In this document: positions 17,705 through 25,662 of the stretch, in pieces | How the letters are laid out: each line of letters begins with the position of its first letter | Numbering within the stretch: the first letter of the stretch is position 1 | NCBI RefSeq assembly: GCF_004526235.1 | Contig: NZ_CP038159.1 | Coordinates: forward strand, 248,001 to 312,000 | Origin: Sphingobacterium sp. CZ-2 | GTDB lineage: Bacteria > Bacteroidota > Bacteroidia > Sphingobacteriales > Sphingobacteriaceae | DNA: 64,000 bases | Direction: 5' to 3' | Translations under genes and position numbers: made by a program | Notes under the pieces: generated by a model | Told to the model about the DNA's origin: nothing | Database searches by the model: none | Seen by the model: the letters and a program-made list of their open reading frames with translations, nothing else

Positions 17705-18295
17705 ATGAAAGCGCTAATAATTGTTGATGTACAATACGATTTCCTTCCTGGAGGCTCCCTTGCGGTTGCCAAAGGTGATGAGATCATACCGGTGATAAAT
17801 TATATACAGAAAGATTATGATCTGCTGGTTGCTACCCAAGATTGGCATCCGGATAATCACCTGAGTTTTGCCAGCCAACATGAGGGAAAATTACCTTTTG
17901 AAGTGATCGACCTATTTGGGCTGGAACAGGTCCTATGGCCCGACCATTGTGTGCAGGGATCCTACGGGGCTGAATTTTCCGAAGATCTAAATATGAATAG
18001 GGTAGAAGCAATTTTCCGGAAAGGAATGGAAAGGAACATCGATAGCTATTCAGGTTTTTTTGATAACGGAAAAAGGAAGGATACCGGATTAGCGGGCTAT
18101 TTAAAGGCAAGGAAGGTGGATGAAGTGCATGTTTGTGGATTGGCTGCTGATTATTGCGTATACTTTACAGCGATGGATGCATTAGCAGAAGGATTTAAAA
18201 CCAACATCATTTCCAAAGCGACCAAGGCAATTGACAAAGGTGCTTTTATGGAAAAGAAAAATGAATTTATACAAGCAGGCGGATTATTATTGTAA
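17705..18295 (+). CDS. pncA: Nicotinamidase/pyrazinamidase PncA
   Basis: Hydrolyses nicotinamide to nicotinate and ammonia in NAD salvage. The 196-residue protein has the family hallmarks: ALIIVDVQYDFLPGGSL with the catalytic Asp, the metal-binding TQDWHPDNHLSF, the WPDHCVQGSYGAEF loop, FRKGMERNIDSYS with the catalytic Lys, and CGLAADYCVYFTA with the nucleophilic Cys. Length is normal. It follows the response regulator closely on the same strand and ends inside a perfect hairpin (18276-18307). It is convergent with the outer-membrane protein gene at 18330. Confidence 0.94.
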   Translation: MKALIIVDVQYDFLPGGSLAVAKGDEIIPVINYIQKDYDLLVATQDWHPDNHLSFASQHEGKLPFEVIDLFGLEQVLWPDHCVQGSYGAEFSEDLNMNRVEAIFRKGMERNIDSYSGFFDNGKRKDTGLAGYLKARKVDEVHVCGLAADYCVYFTAMDALAEGFKTNIISKATKAIDKGAFMEKKNEFIQAGGLLL

Positions 18296-18307
18296 ATAAT
18301 CCGCCTG
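18276..18307. terminator. Perfect 13-bp hairpin overlapping the pncA stop codon
   Basis: CAGGCGGATTATT (18276-18288) and AATAATCCGCCTG (18295-18307) pair perfectly around a 6-base loop. The pncA stop codon is within the structure. There is no T run after it on either strand, so it may be a convergent-gene barrier rather than a classical intrinsic terminator. Confidence 0.55.
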
Positions 18308-18329
18308 TCCAATCATATCTATTCGTGAA

Positions 18330-21191
18330 TTAAAATCTTCCTCCCCGGTTACCTCCTCCTTGATTGCCACCACGCTCATTTCTATTTCCGCCGCGATCTC
18401 CGCGATCCCCTCTTGGTCCTTCGGATCTTCCTTCTGGTGGAGCTGAACTTCGACCTCCAAAATTACGGATGTTATACGTCAGGTTCAATATGAAATACCT
18501 ATTCAAGGTCTGTGATGTAGAGTTTGTAATGGAGGTAGGGCCAACATTCCGGTTGATGTTCTTCGCATTATTCAACAGATCGAAACCTTTGATGGAAAGT
18601 TCCGCATTCTTCCTTCGTAAGAACTTATAGCCCAAAGAAGCATTCAATAAGGTCAGGTTAATGTTCTGCGAGTTCGCTGAAGTGGAATTATTATTCTGGA
18701 TCGCTCCGTTATTGATATAAACCAACTGATAGCCGATCAAGAAACTCTTGAACAATTCGATGGTTGCTCGCGAATTGAATCGATGATTGATGATGTTGTA
18801 TTTCGGGTTGATCGTGTTGCTGGGGTTCTCAATAAATCGAGAAGACAGGTCATAGCCAACAGAAATCGTATATCTTCTATCAAAATTACTGTTCAGGGAA
18901 ACCCCTTGCGAAAACCCAAAGGTTTGGTTTGGCGTCAAAACAGAATTCAGGAAGCTTTTTCTTTTGTTGTAAAATAAATTCGTAGTCGCATTCACATTAA
19001 AACCCAATTTTTTAATCGGCAACCCATAACTTGTCTGTGAATTCAAGGAATAGACCCCATCCACATTTGTTCTGGAATTAAAACGTCCGCCTGCACCCAA
19101 TTCGATATCATCAAAAAGGATGATGCTGGTATCGGTTCTAAATTCATTGTCTACAATACTGTTGTCGATGATGTTAAAAGTAGCATGAGTCGTAAAACTT
19201 CTGCCGTTAACCTTGTTTACATCCCTATAATTTAACTTTAAGGAATGGGAGTATTCTTGTTTCAGATCCGGATTTCCTGTTGAAATATTCAAGGGGTTTT
19301 CATTGTTGAGGTAATCCTGCAGATCAGAGATCGACGGAACATTGGTGTTGGTGTTGTAGGTAAATTCGATTGTCCGTTCCTTGGTAAAGAAATAGGTCGT
19401 ATTGAAATTCGGCAAGAAACTACCAAAGTTAGCTACGGTTCTTAAATCATAAGGTACTGTTCGATCATTAACACGCACGCCATGTTCATAGTTCAAGCCG
19501 GCCTGAATTCGTAATGTATCTCTTTTATTATAAGAATAGGAAAGCCCAACAGAATGATGGTTGAAATCGTTTCGGAATTCATTGGACAACCGTTGGTTCA
19601 ATTCTTCGTATTGACCGGTTTCCGCTAAAAACTCCAATGTTTTCCGATCAGAATAATTACTGGTGTTCCGGAAACCGTAATTGGCCTGCAACCTCGACAG
19701 GTTATTGATGTTTTTGGTAAAACTCAATCGGCTATTGAATCCAGAACCATAACCATAGGTGGCATTCTGTCTATTGATGGTATCGCTTCGCTGCAACACA
19801 GCGTTTCTATAATACTCATTGAAGGCCAATGTTTGACCCAGCGCATCATTACTGCTTTTATTTCCATCGATATTCAAACTTATCGTTTGTCCTGGAGCCT
19901 TAAATCGGTGCATATAAGTCAGGTTTCCCCCGAAATTGAAGTTATTGCTCGAGTTGTTGTTACTTCGATCCACATTGTTGATTGGATCGGTCTTATTATA
20001 AGAAGTATTACTCTGCGTTGAATTTTCCCTGTCATTCCATCTCAAGGACATGTTCGGGTTGAAATCCAGGTTGTTCATGCTATCCAATCGCCATTTGAAC
20101 CTTCCGCCTAAGGTATGCTCATTATTGATGGCCTCCGAAATATTGTGAGAATTCTGGAATTGATTTTCTCTGCCTGAACTGAGGAATTCAATATCATTTA
20201 AAATATCATTATTGGTATTGGATTTCCGGAAATTATAGTTGGCATTCACTTCCAGTTTTTTATCCAGGAAGGAGTTCGTATAATTCGCAGCCCCTGCGTA
20301 GGTGTCGGTAAGTCCATTTTCCGTGTTGCTGTTTCCATTTCGGGAGCCACCACGTCCAACAGAACCCAGGTCCGTTTCATTGATGTTATTGGCCATGAGG
20401 GCAACCGACATTTTCCGGTCTCCATTAAAGGCATTCAGAGCGGTGTTGATCGCAAATTTATCCGCATCGCCCTTACCCGCATTCGCACGGCCGAAAAATC
20501 CACTGCGGCGATCTGGTTTGGTGACGATATTGATCACCTTATTCCGTTTTCCATCATCAAATCCGGAGAACCTCGACTGCTCACTCCGTTCATCAATGAT
20601 CTGTAGTTTGTCGATAATATCTGCTGGCAGGTTCTTTAGGGCTATCCGAGGGTCGGAAGTGAAGAATTCCTTTCCATCCACCAAGATCCTTTTTACATCC
20701 TCTCCATGGGCTTTTACATTCCCATTCTCGTCGATCACCACACCTGGCACCTGAGCCACCATTTCATCGGCATCGGCATATTCCCGGGTCTGAAAATTCT
20801 TGGCATTGAATTCCATGGTGTCCCCACGAACAGCCACAGTAGGAGGGGCCGTAATGGCAATCTCCTCGATCATGATCTCTCCGGGTTCCATGGCTAAGTT
20901 CAGGTTCATGGCTTTATTAGCCACCGTAACCAACAGCTCGCTGCGCTTAAACCCCAATAGGGTTGCCGTTAATTGGTAATTGCCGGGGTTAACTTTCTCG
21001 AAAGAAAATTCCCCTTTATCGTTTGATTTTATACTAGTTCGGGTGGAGTCTTTGGTATGAAGAAGGAGTAAGGTAACATCCTGCAACCCTTCGTTCTTTG
21101 TTTTGTCGGTTATTTTACCGGATAGTTTCACCTGTGCCTGTATGGTGGTAGTTAGCCCCAACCATATCAGGAGAAACAGCATGTATTTCAT
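18330..21191 (-). CDS. Outer-membrane beta-barrel protein (TonB-dependent receptor-like, OMP_b-brl_3) with RGG-like tail
   Basis: A 953-residue outer-membrane protein. A signal peptide (MKYMLFLLIWLGLTTTIQAQ) precedes a carboxypeptidase-regulatory-like domain (about 22-105, with TLLGFKRSELLVTV), a plug-like segment (about 110-220, VPGVVIDENGNVKAHGEDV and RILVDGKEFF) and a large barrel of the OMP_b-brl_3 type. It is not a SusC protein, since no SusD follows. The barrel's last strand (ILNLTYNIRNFGG) is followed by about 38 residues rich in Gly, Arg, Asn and Glu, ending GNRGGRF. This tail would lie beyond the usual C-terminal aromatic residue. The transported substrate is unknown. It is divergent from the TetR gene at 21317. 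Confidence 0.82.
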   Translation of the reverse strand: MKYMLFLLIWLGLTTTIQAQVKLSGKITDKTKNEGLQDVTLLLLHTKDSTRTSIKSNDKGEFSFEKVNPGNYQLTATLLGFKRSELLVTVANKAMNLNLAMEPGEIMIEEIAITAPPTVAVRGDTMEFNAKNFQTREYADADEMVAQVPGVVIDENGNVKAHGEDVKRILVDGKEFFTSDPRIALKNLPADIIDKLQIIDERSEQSRFSGFDDGKRNKVINIVTKPDRRSGFFGRANAGKGDADKFAINTALNAFNGDRKMSVALMANNINETDLGSVGRGGSRNGNSNTENGLTDTYAGAANYTNSFLDKKLEVNANYNFRKSNTNNDILNDIEFLSSGRENQFQNSHNISEAINNEHTLGGRFKWRLDSMNNLDFNPNMSLRWNDRENSTQSNTSYNKTDPINNVDRSNNNSSNNFNFGGNLTYMHRFKAPGQTISLNIDGNKSSNDALGQTLAFNEYYRNAVLQRSDTINRQNATYGYGSGFNSRLSFTKNINNLSRLQANYGFRNTSNYSDRKTLEFLAETGQYEELNQRLSNEFRNDFNHHSVGLSYSYNKRDTLRIQAGLNYEHGVRVNDRTVPYDLRTVANFGSFLPNFNTTYFFTKERTIEFTYNTNTNVPSISDLQDYLNNENPLNISTGNPDLKQEYSHSLKLNYRDVNKVNGRSFTTHATFNIIDNSIVDNEFRTDTSIILFDDIELGAGGRFNSRTNVDGVYSLNSQTSYGLPIKKLGFNVNATTNLFYNKRKSFLNSVLTPNQTFGFSQGVSLNSNFDRRYTISVGYDLSSRFIENPSNTINPKYNIINHRFNSRATIELFKSFLIGYQLVYINNGAIQNNNSTSANSQNINLTLLNASLGYKFLRRKNAELSIKGFDLLNNAKNINRNVGPTSITNSTSQTLNRYFILNLTYNIRNFGGRSSAPPEGRSEGPRGDRGDRGGNRNERGGNQGGGNRGGRF

Positions 21192-21297
21192 GGTTAAGAA
21201 AATTGATTGCTCAATATTAATTCATTTAAGTGTAAATTAATGTAAATACTGTTAAATCACAAAAAAGATACAATGTGTAGACTAAGCGAAAAAAGGA

Positions 21298-21305
21298 TAT
21301 ATTTG
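21298..21305 (+). promoter_or_regulatory. Candidate -7 box for the TetR gene
   Basis: TATATTTG matches TAnnTTTG and lies 11 bases before the ATG at 21317. The -33 position is weak (TGTG). It sits in the divergent promoter region shared with the 18330-21191 gene. Confidence 0.35.
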
Positions 21306-21316
21306 TCTCATTAGGA

Positions 21317-21859
21317 ATGAAGGAAACTAGTTTAAGTAGAAAAGAAAAAATACTGCAGACGGCATTACAGTTATTTGCAACAAAAGGATATCTGGACAGC
21401 TCCACGAAAGAGATTGCCGCACAGGCGGGTGTCTCGGAGGCGCTGATATTCAAGCATTTTGGAAATAAGGATGCCTTATTGGCGCATATCGTCAAATCCG
21501 GTTACCGTAAAGTGCTCATGCAGCACAAGGGTATGATGACCTATAAAGGGGCTAAGGATTTTTTGCGCAATATGGTTTTGCTTCCTAGCCAGCTAGTGGC
21601 CGAAGAACCGCTTTTCTGGAAGCTCCAGGAAAGATTATCCCATCATTCCTTTTCCAAATCCCAACACGAGCTTTTCATAAAACCTGTACAGCCCATCGTT
21701 CATCGTGCGTTTGTAGAACTCGGTTTTAAAAATCCAGAATTGGAAACCCAATTTCTCCTTCTGGTTATCGATATGCTCTGGAAGAAAGAGGCCTGTGGTG
21801 ATATTGAAAATGCAGCCGAACTTGCCAGCCTGATCCAAAAGAAATATGATTTGACGTAA
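21317..21859 (+). CDS. TetR/AcrR family transcriptional regulator
   Basis: A 180-residue one-domain-plus-ligand repressor. The N-terminal HTH reads KILQTALQLFATKGYLDSSTKEIAAQAGVSEALIFKHFGNKDALLAHIV, cited here only to place it at residues 10-58; the GVSEALIFKHFGNKDAL part is the classic TetR recognition helix and turn. The C-terminal ligand-binding domain is helical and not assignable. It is divergent from the outer-membrane protein at 18330, its most likely target, and lies 101 bases before the GH3 gene on the same strand. Confidence 0.88.
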   Translation: MKETSLSRKEKILQTALQLFATKGYLDSSTKEIAAQAGVSEALIFKHFGNKDALLAHIVKSGYRKVLMQHKGMMTYKGAKDFLRNMVLLPSQLVAEEPLFWKLQERLSHHSFSKSQHELFIKPVQPIVHRAFVELGFKNPELETQFLLLVIDMLWKKEACGDIENAAELASLIQKKYDLT

Positions 21860-21960
21860 TGCGTGTTTATGCACGTTTATGATCGAATTTTCGAATAAAA
21901 GCGCAGTATTATTTCCATAACTAAGCAAAATTTCCGTATTTCGTAACAAACTAATTTGTG

Positions 21961-23667
21961 ATGATTAAAAAAATAGCTAGTGTAGGCGCCCTTTCTTTAT
22001 TATTTGTGAGCTCCTTATTTGCACAAAAGAAGCCTGAATTTATTTCTTTTGTAAACCAAAAGCATGCTTGGGTTGATTCTGTATTCAACAAATTGACACC
22101 CAAAGAACGCATCGCACAATTGTTTTTGGTCCGTGCGCATACCAATTTGGGTCAGAAATATATTGACTCTGTACAAAATGTCATTCAGAAGGAACAGTTA
22201 GGTGGCCTAGTGGTTTTCCAAGGAGGACCTGTGCGTCATGTCAATATGTTCAATAAATACCAAAAGGTATCCAAAGTGCCTTTGTTGATCACGTTTGATG
22301 GTGAATGGGGATTGGGCATGCGAATGGCGGATTCGACCATCTCTTTTCCTTATCAGATGACCTTGGGCGCTATCCAAAATGATAACCTATTGTACGACAT
22401 GGGTCGTCAGATTGCGAATGATTTCCACCGTATCGGCATGCACTTTAATTTTGCACCGGTTGTGGATATCAACAATAACCCAAAAAATCCGGTGATAAAC
22501 TTCCGCTCTTTCGGGGATAACAAATACAATGTGGTCAGAAAATCCAAAGCCTATATGAATGGTATGGTGGATGGTGGTATTTTGGCTTCCTTGAAACATT
22601 TCCCAGGACATGGTGATACCGATGTGGATTCACATTACGACCTTCCGCAATTGAAATTCGATAAGGCGAGGTTAGATAGTTTAGAGATTTATCCGTTCAA
22701 GGAATTGATCAATGCGGGTGCACCATCGGTGATGGTTGCCCATATGAACATCCCTTCCTTGGATGCGACTCCGAATATTCCTTCTTCCATTTCCAAAAAG
22801 GTAGTGACCGATCTGTTGCGCAAGGAATTAGGCTTTAAAGGCTTAACGGTAACGGATGCAATGGATATGAAGGGGGTTAAGAAGTTCTTCCCTAATGGCG
22901 AGGCGGATGTAATGGCGATCGAAGCTGGTCATGATCTTTTGGAGATCTCCGAGAACAGTGGCCGGGCGATTGATCTGATCGAAAAGGCGATCAAATCTGG
23001 CCGAATTTCGCAGGCTGATATTGATGTGCGGGTGAAGCGGGTTTTGGCTGCGAAGTTATGGTTGGGCTTGAATAAGAAAACAGAGGTGAGTAGCCGTAAT
23101 CTTTATCAGGACCTGAACAGTCCTTCTTCGCAATCCTTGGTTCAGCGTTTAGCGGATGCTGCGGTTACTTTATTGAAATCTGATCGTGGAATCAAACGTT
23201 TTGATGCCAAAAGAGAAACTGCGGTGGTGAGTGTGGGTATTACGAAGGCAGAAGATTTTGAGACCGGCTTAGCCACTCAGTTATCGAATTACAAGCAGTT
23301 CTTTGTAAAAGGTGATGAGTCGGAAGAGGTATTAAAGGATTTGATGAAAGAGATCCGTGGTCATAAGCAGATTATTTTGGCGATTCATGATAATCGTTCA
23401 AGACCAAGAAGCGAGCTGGCATTTACAGCACCTACGGTAGAGTTTATTGATAAATTGGCTGGTAGAAGAACCATTTCTTTTATGTTCACCAATCCATATG
23501 CGATGAATTCGGTGGATGTGATGCGGAGTTCGTCGGTGGTATTGACTTATCAGAATGATTTCTTTATGCAAAAAGCGGCGTTGAAGGTTTTGTTGGGACA
23601 GATTAAAGCAGAAGGTAAATTACCTGTAACGATTTCAAAGGATTTGAAATATGGTAAAGGATTGTAA
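21961..23667 (+). CDS. Secreted glycoside hydrolase family 3, NagZ-like beta-N-acetylhexosaminidase
   Basis: Predicted to remove terminal N-acetylglucosamine from beta-1,4-linked glycans such as murein fragments. The signal peptide (IASVGALSLLFVSSLFAQ) indicates export. The NagZ-type loop KHFPGHGDTDVDSH (about residues 212-225) supplies the His-Asp acid/base pair specific to N-acetylglucosaminidases. VTDAMDMKGV (about residue 299) has the nucleophilic Asp. At 568 residues it has a second, C-terminal domain beyond the minimal NagZ barrel but lacks the fused beta-lactamase domain seen in many Bacteroidota homologues. The ATG at 21961 is preferred over a GTG one codon earlier. It ends at a strong terminator and is monocistronic. 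It fits the murein-utilisation theme of the 36-61 kb region. Confidence 0.9.
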   Translation: MIKKIASVGALSLLFVSSLFAQKKPEFISFVNQKHAWVDSVFNKLTPKERIAQLFLVRAHTNLGQKYIDSVQNVIQKEQLGGLVVFQGGPVRHVNMFNKYQKVSKVPLLITFDGEWGLGMRMADSTISFPYQMTLGAIQNDNLLYDMGRQIANDFHRIGMHFNFAPVVDINNNPKNPVINFRSFGDNKYNVVRKSKAYMNGMVDGGILASLKHFPGHGDTDVDSHYDLPQLKFDKARLDSLEIYPFKELINAGAPSVMVAHMNIPSLDATPNIPSSISKKVVTDLLRKELGFKGLTVTDAMDMKGVKKFFPNGEADVMAIEAGHDLLEISENSGRAIDLIEKAIKSGRISQADIDVRVKRVLAAKLWLGLNKKTEVSSRNLYQDLNSPSSQSLVQRLADAAVTLLKSDRGIKRFDAKRETAVVSVGITKAEDFETGLATQLSNYKQFFVKGDESEEVLKDLMKEIRGHKQIILAIHDNRSRPRSELAFTAPTVEFIDKLAGRRTISFMFTNPYAMNSVDVMRSSSVVLTYQNDFFMQKAALKVLLGQIKAEGKLPVTISKDLKYGKGL

Positions 23668-23698
23668 TCGAATTATTTTGTTTTTTTGATAGATATGG

Positions 23699-23730
23699 AA
23701 GGCTAACCAAAGGGTTAGCCTTCTTTTTTT
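23699..23730 (+). terminator. Rho-independent terminator of the GH3 gene
   Basis: AAGGCTAACC and GGTTAGCCTT form a perfect 10-bp stem with an AAAG loop, followed by a run of T. Confidence 0.92.
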
Positions 23731-23747
23731 GTGGGGGAAATGGGGGT

Positions 23748-23765
23748 TGTCCAATCCTAAAAAAG
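23748..23765 (+). repeat. IS left terminal inverted repeat (tentative)
   Basis: TGTCCAATCCTAAAAAAG begins with the TG typical of IS3-family ends and partly matches the reverse complement of 25212-25229. Confidence 0.45.
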
Positions 23766-23786
23766 CTATACACAAAAACAAAGTGT

Positions 23787-24320
23787 ATGGAAACAACAGA
23801 AAGAGAGTTTGAGTTCGCGGAGCGGACCAGTAAGAAGCAGCCATTCGACAAGCGTCTGATCCTCCACATGCTGGATCAGATCGAACTTGGGGTCCCTCGC
23901 CGGGACCTGATGGAACAGTACGGTGTGTCCGAACTGAGCCTTATCCGCTGGATGAAGAAGTTCGGGCGACAGCCCATTGGGCCAAAGCGGTATACCAACG
24001 ATCTGAAGCGTTCAGTGGTCAGGGCGGTCCAGGACGGGATGAGCGCCTACCGGGCGGGGAACACCTTTGATATCTCCTGCGGTACGGTCTCCAGATGGGT
24101 CAGGGAATATAAGGGGGAAAATACCGAACTTAGTTCCCCAAAACCCGATGATATGGCCAAAAATAAACCCGTAGACCCCAAAGAGGCAGAGATCCTGGCC
24201 CTGAAGAAGGCCCTGGAGTATGCAAACCTGAAGATCAGGGCATTGGATACCATGATCGACATTGCCGAGGAACAGCTCAAGATCGACATCAGAAAAAAGT
24301 CTGGTGCCAAGCGGTCGTAA
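23787..24320 (+). CDS. IS150-type transposase subunit OrfA
   Basis: A 177-residue DNA-binding protein, close in size to IS150 OrfA. Two helix-turn-helix regions are visible: LILHMLDQIELGVPRRDLMEQYGVSELSLIRWMKK near residues 25-58 (described here by position) and a second around residues 75-110 with SCGTVSRWVREY. A C-terminal leucine-rich coiled coil (ALKKALEYANLKIRAL) is expected to mediate dimerisation. Near its end lies the heptamer AAAAAAG, phased as A AAA AAG, for -1 frameshifting into orfB. Codon use is G/C-rich compared with neighbours. Confidence 0.92.
   Translation: METTEREFEFAERTSKKQPFDKRLILHMLDQIELGVPRRDLMEQYGVSELSLIRWMKKFGRQPIGPKRYTNDLKRSVVRAVQDGMSAYRAGNTFDISCGTVSRWVREYKGENTELSSPKPDDMAKNKPVDPKEAEILALKKALEYANLKIRALDTMIDIAEEQLKIDIRKKSGAKRS
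24293..24299 (+). promoter_or_regulatory. Programmed -1 frameshift site (A6G slippery heptamer)
   Basis: AAAAAAG lies in the orfA frame as A AAA AAG, the standard slippery sequence of IS3-family elements. Slipping back one base moves the ribosome exactly into the orfB frame, which is open from here (VWCQAVVKIKQ) up to the amber codon at 24527. Confidence 0.8.
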
Positions 24321-25225
24321 AGATCAAACAGGAATCCCCAGCAATGGGGATCCGTTTGATCTGCGGACTGTTTGGAAGAACAAGGCATGCGTACTATGAC
24401 CGCCAGTGGCGGGGGCAGGATGTCGGACTGAAGGACGAGGTCATCCTGCAGCACGTGCTGCGGATACGCAGCGAACAGAGAAGGATCGGTACCCGGAAGC
24501 TGCTCCATATGCTCTCCGGCCCCCTGTAGGAACATGGGATCAGGATCGGCCGCGACTATCTCTTCGCCCTGATGAGGGAGCATTCCCTACAGATCAGGAC
24601 CAGGAAGAGGAAGGCGGTCACCACCGATTCGCGGCACTGGATGAAGAAGTACGGGAACCTGATAAAGGGACTTACGGTCGAGCGTCCCGAGCAGGTCTGG
24701 GTAAGCGACATCACCTATGTACAGCTCAACAGACGCTGGGGATATCTGAGCCTGATCACCGATGCCTATTCCAGGAAGATAGTGGGCTGGGCGTTCAGGG
24801 GCGACCTCTCGGCACAGGGATGTATCGATGCCCTGCAGATGGCACTGCGGCAGAGGCAGTATCCGGGAAAGGGTCTGATACACCACTCCGATCGGGGTTC
24901 GCAGTACTGTAGCAAGGGCTATGTGGATATCCTGCGCTCCAACGGGATAGCGGTCAGCATGACCGAGAACGGGGATCCCTACGAGAACGCGATAGCCGAA
25001 CGGGTGAACGGCATACTGAAGGCAGAGTTCGACCTCTACACATCACAGAGCGGACTGAGGGAGACCACCGGAAAGATACGGGAGAACATCAGGGTATACA
25101 ACAACCTGAGACCGCACGCGAGCTGTGACTACCTCACCCCTGAACAGGCACACATGAGATCAGGTGCGCTCAGAAAGAGATGGAAACCGAAAAAATATCC
25201 AATAGTGAAAAAAGAGTTTGTATAG
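24299..25225 (+). pseudogene. IS150-type transposase OrfB interrupted by an in-frame TAG
   Basis: The -1 frame encodes an IS3-family DDE integrase. The catalytic triad is visible as Asp in WVSDITYVQL, Asp in HHSDRGSQY and Glu in NAIAERVNGIL. The frame is open from the frameshift site but is broken by TAG at 24527-24529 (after LLHMLSGPL), then continues in the same frame with EHGIRIGRDYLFALMREH and on to 25225. A CAG-to-TAG change would explain it, since homologues commonly have Gln at this place. Without readthrough the element makes only OrfA and a short OrfAB, and an internal start at 24572 would lack the N-terminal part. The copy is therefore probably inactive on its own. Confidence 0.85.
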
Positions 25226-25332
25226 TACATATAGTATTACCAAATTTGCCTGTATAATCAATTCAGAATTAAACCAATAATCTGTATAGCTATATAAGGA
25301 CAAGACAGGTTGGGTTCGAGCTTAAACTAAGG

Positions 25333-25353
25333 TGAAAGTAATGTGAAAGTATG
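25333..25353 (+). repeat. Dispersed intergenic repeat, copy 2
   Basis: Matches 1895-1915 at 20 of 21 positions (GAAAGTAATGTGAAAGTATG core). Confidence 0.5.
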
Positions 25354-25456
25354 CTTTTAGTATGTAAGGCATGGGATTTGGTGCTATAATCATGGTTTAA
25401 GTATGTTTTAAGGACGATTTTAATAGAAAAGATGGTGTTTTACATAGCAAACTCTC

Positions 25457-25545
25457 TTCATTGCGAGGAGTTACGAGGAAGCAATCTTTGGACTACACTC
25501 AGCATTTCATGCGGGAAGATTGCTTCGTTCCTCGCAATGACGCGG
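25457..25545. repeat. REP-like inverted repeat with two arms
   Basis: The left arm (25457-25489, CATTGCGAGGAGTTACGAGG...) and right arm (25514-25545, ...CCTCGCAATGACGCGG) are near-complements of each other. Each also matches the single arm at 7885-7919. The 24-base centre is unique. This is a mobile palindromic element of the common GTCATTGCGAGG type. Confidence 0.85.
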
Positions 25546-25547
25546 CG

Positions 25548-25583
25548 CCACTCATCCCACCACTCATCCCTCCACTCATCCTC
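25548..25583 (+). repeat. 12-bp tandem repeat, three copies
   Basis: CCACTCATCCCA, CCACTCATCCCT and CCACTCATCCTC follow one another, with a C-rich tail after them. Confidence 0.85.
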
Positions 25584-25637
25584 CCCCCTCCCCCAATCCC
25601 CTCCTAACATTTTTTTTAAAAATGGTAAAAGAAAGGC

Positions 25638-25645
25638 TACTTTTG
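25638..25645 (+). promoter_or_regulatory. Candidate -7 promoter box for sdaA
   Basis: TACTTTTG matches TAnnTTTG, 17 bases before the sdaA ATG at 25663. The upstream region has only a T run where the -33 TTTG is expected. Confidence 0.4.
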
Positions 25646-25662
25646 TCTTAATAAATTAAATT

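Larger units (their letters stand above)
23748..25229 (+). mobile_element. IS3-family (IS150-like) insertion sequence
   Basis: About 1.48 kb, visibly richer in G and C than the flanks. It encodes a two-HTH OrfA and a DDE transposase OrfB in the -1 frame. The proposed ends form an imperfect inverted repeat: left TGTCCAATCC (from 23748) and, on the other strand at the right end (25229), TGTACTATAC, which match at most of the first 13 positions. No clear target-site duplication was seen next to these ends, so the exact borders are tentative. It sits 17 bases after the GH3 terminator and disrupts no recognisable gene. Confidence 0.85.
25230..25662. other. Repeat-rich intergenic region upstream of sdaA
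   Basis: About 430 bases without a gene. It holds the second copy of the 21-base dispersed repeat (25333-25353), a long REP-like inverted repeat (25457-25545), a 12-base tandem triplet (25548-25583), and a candidate promoter for sdaA. Such a pile-up of repeats next to an insertion sequence marks it as a mobile or recombining site. Confidence 0.7.

Noticed and set aside
24344..24529. Separate small gene of 61 codons in the IS
   Set aside because: It is in the same frame as the later transposase part and is explained as the first part of orfB cut by TAG.
24047..24912. Other open frames across the insertion sequence (both strands)
   Set aside because: G/C-rich coding DNA leaves other frames open; only the OrfA frame and the -1 frame carry HTH and DDE motifs.
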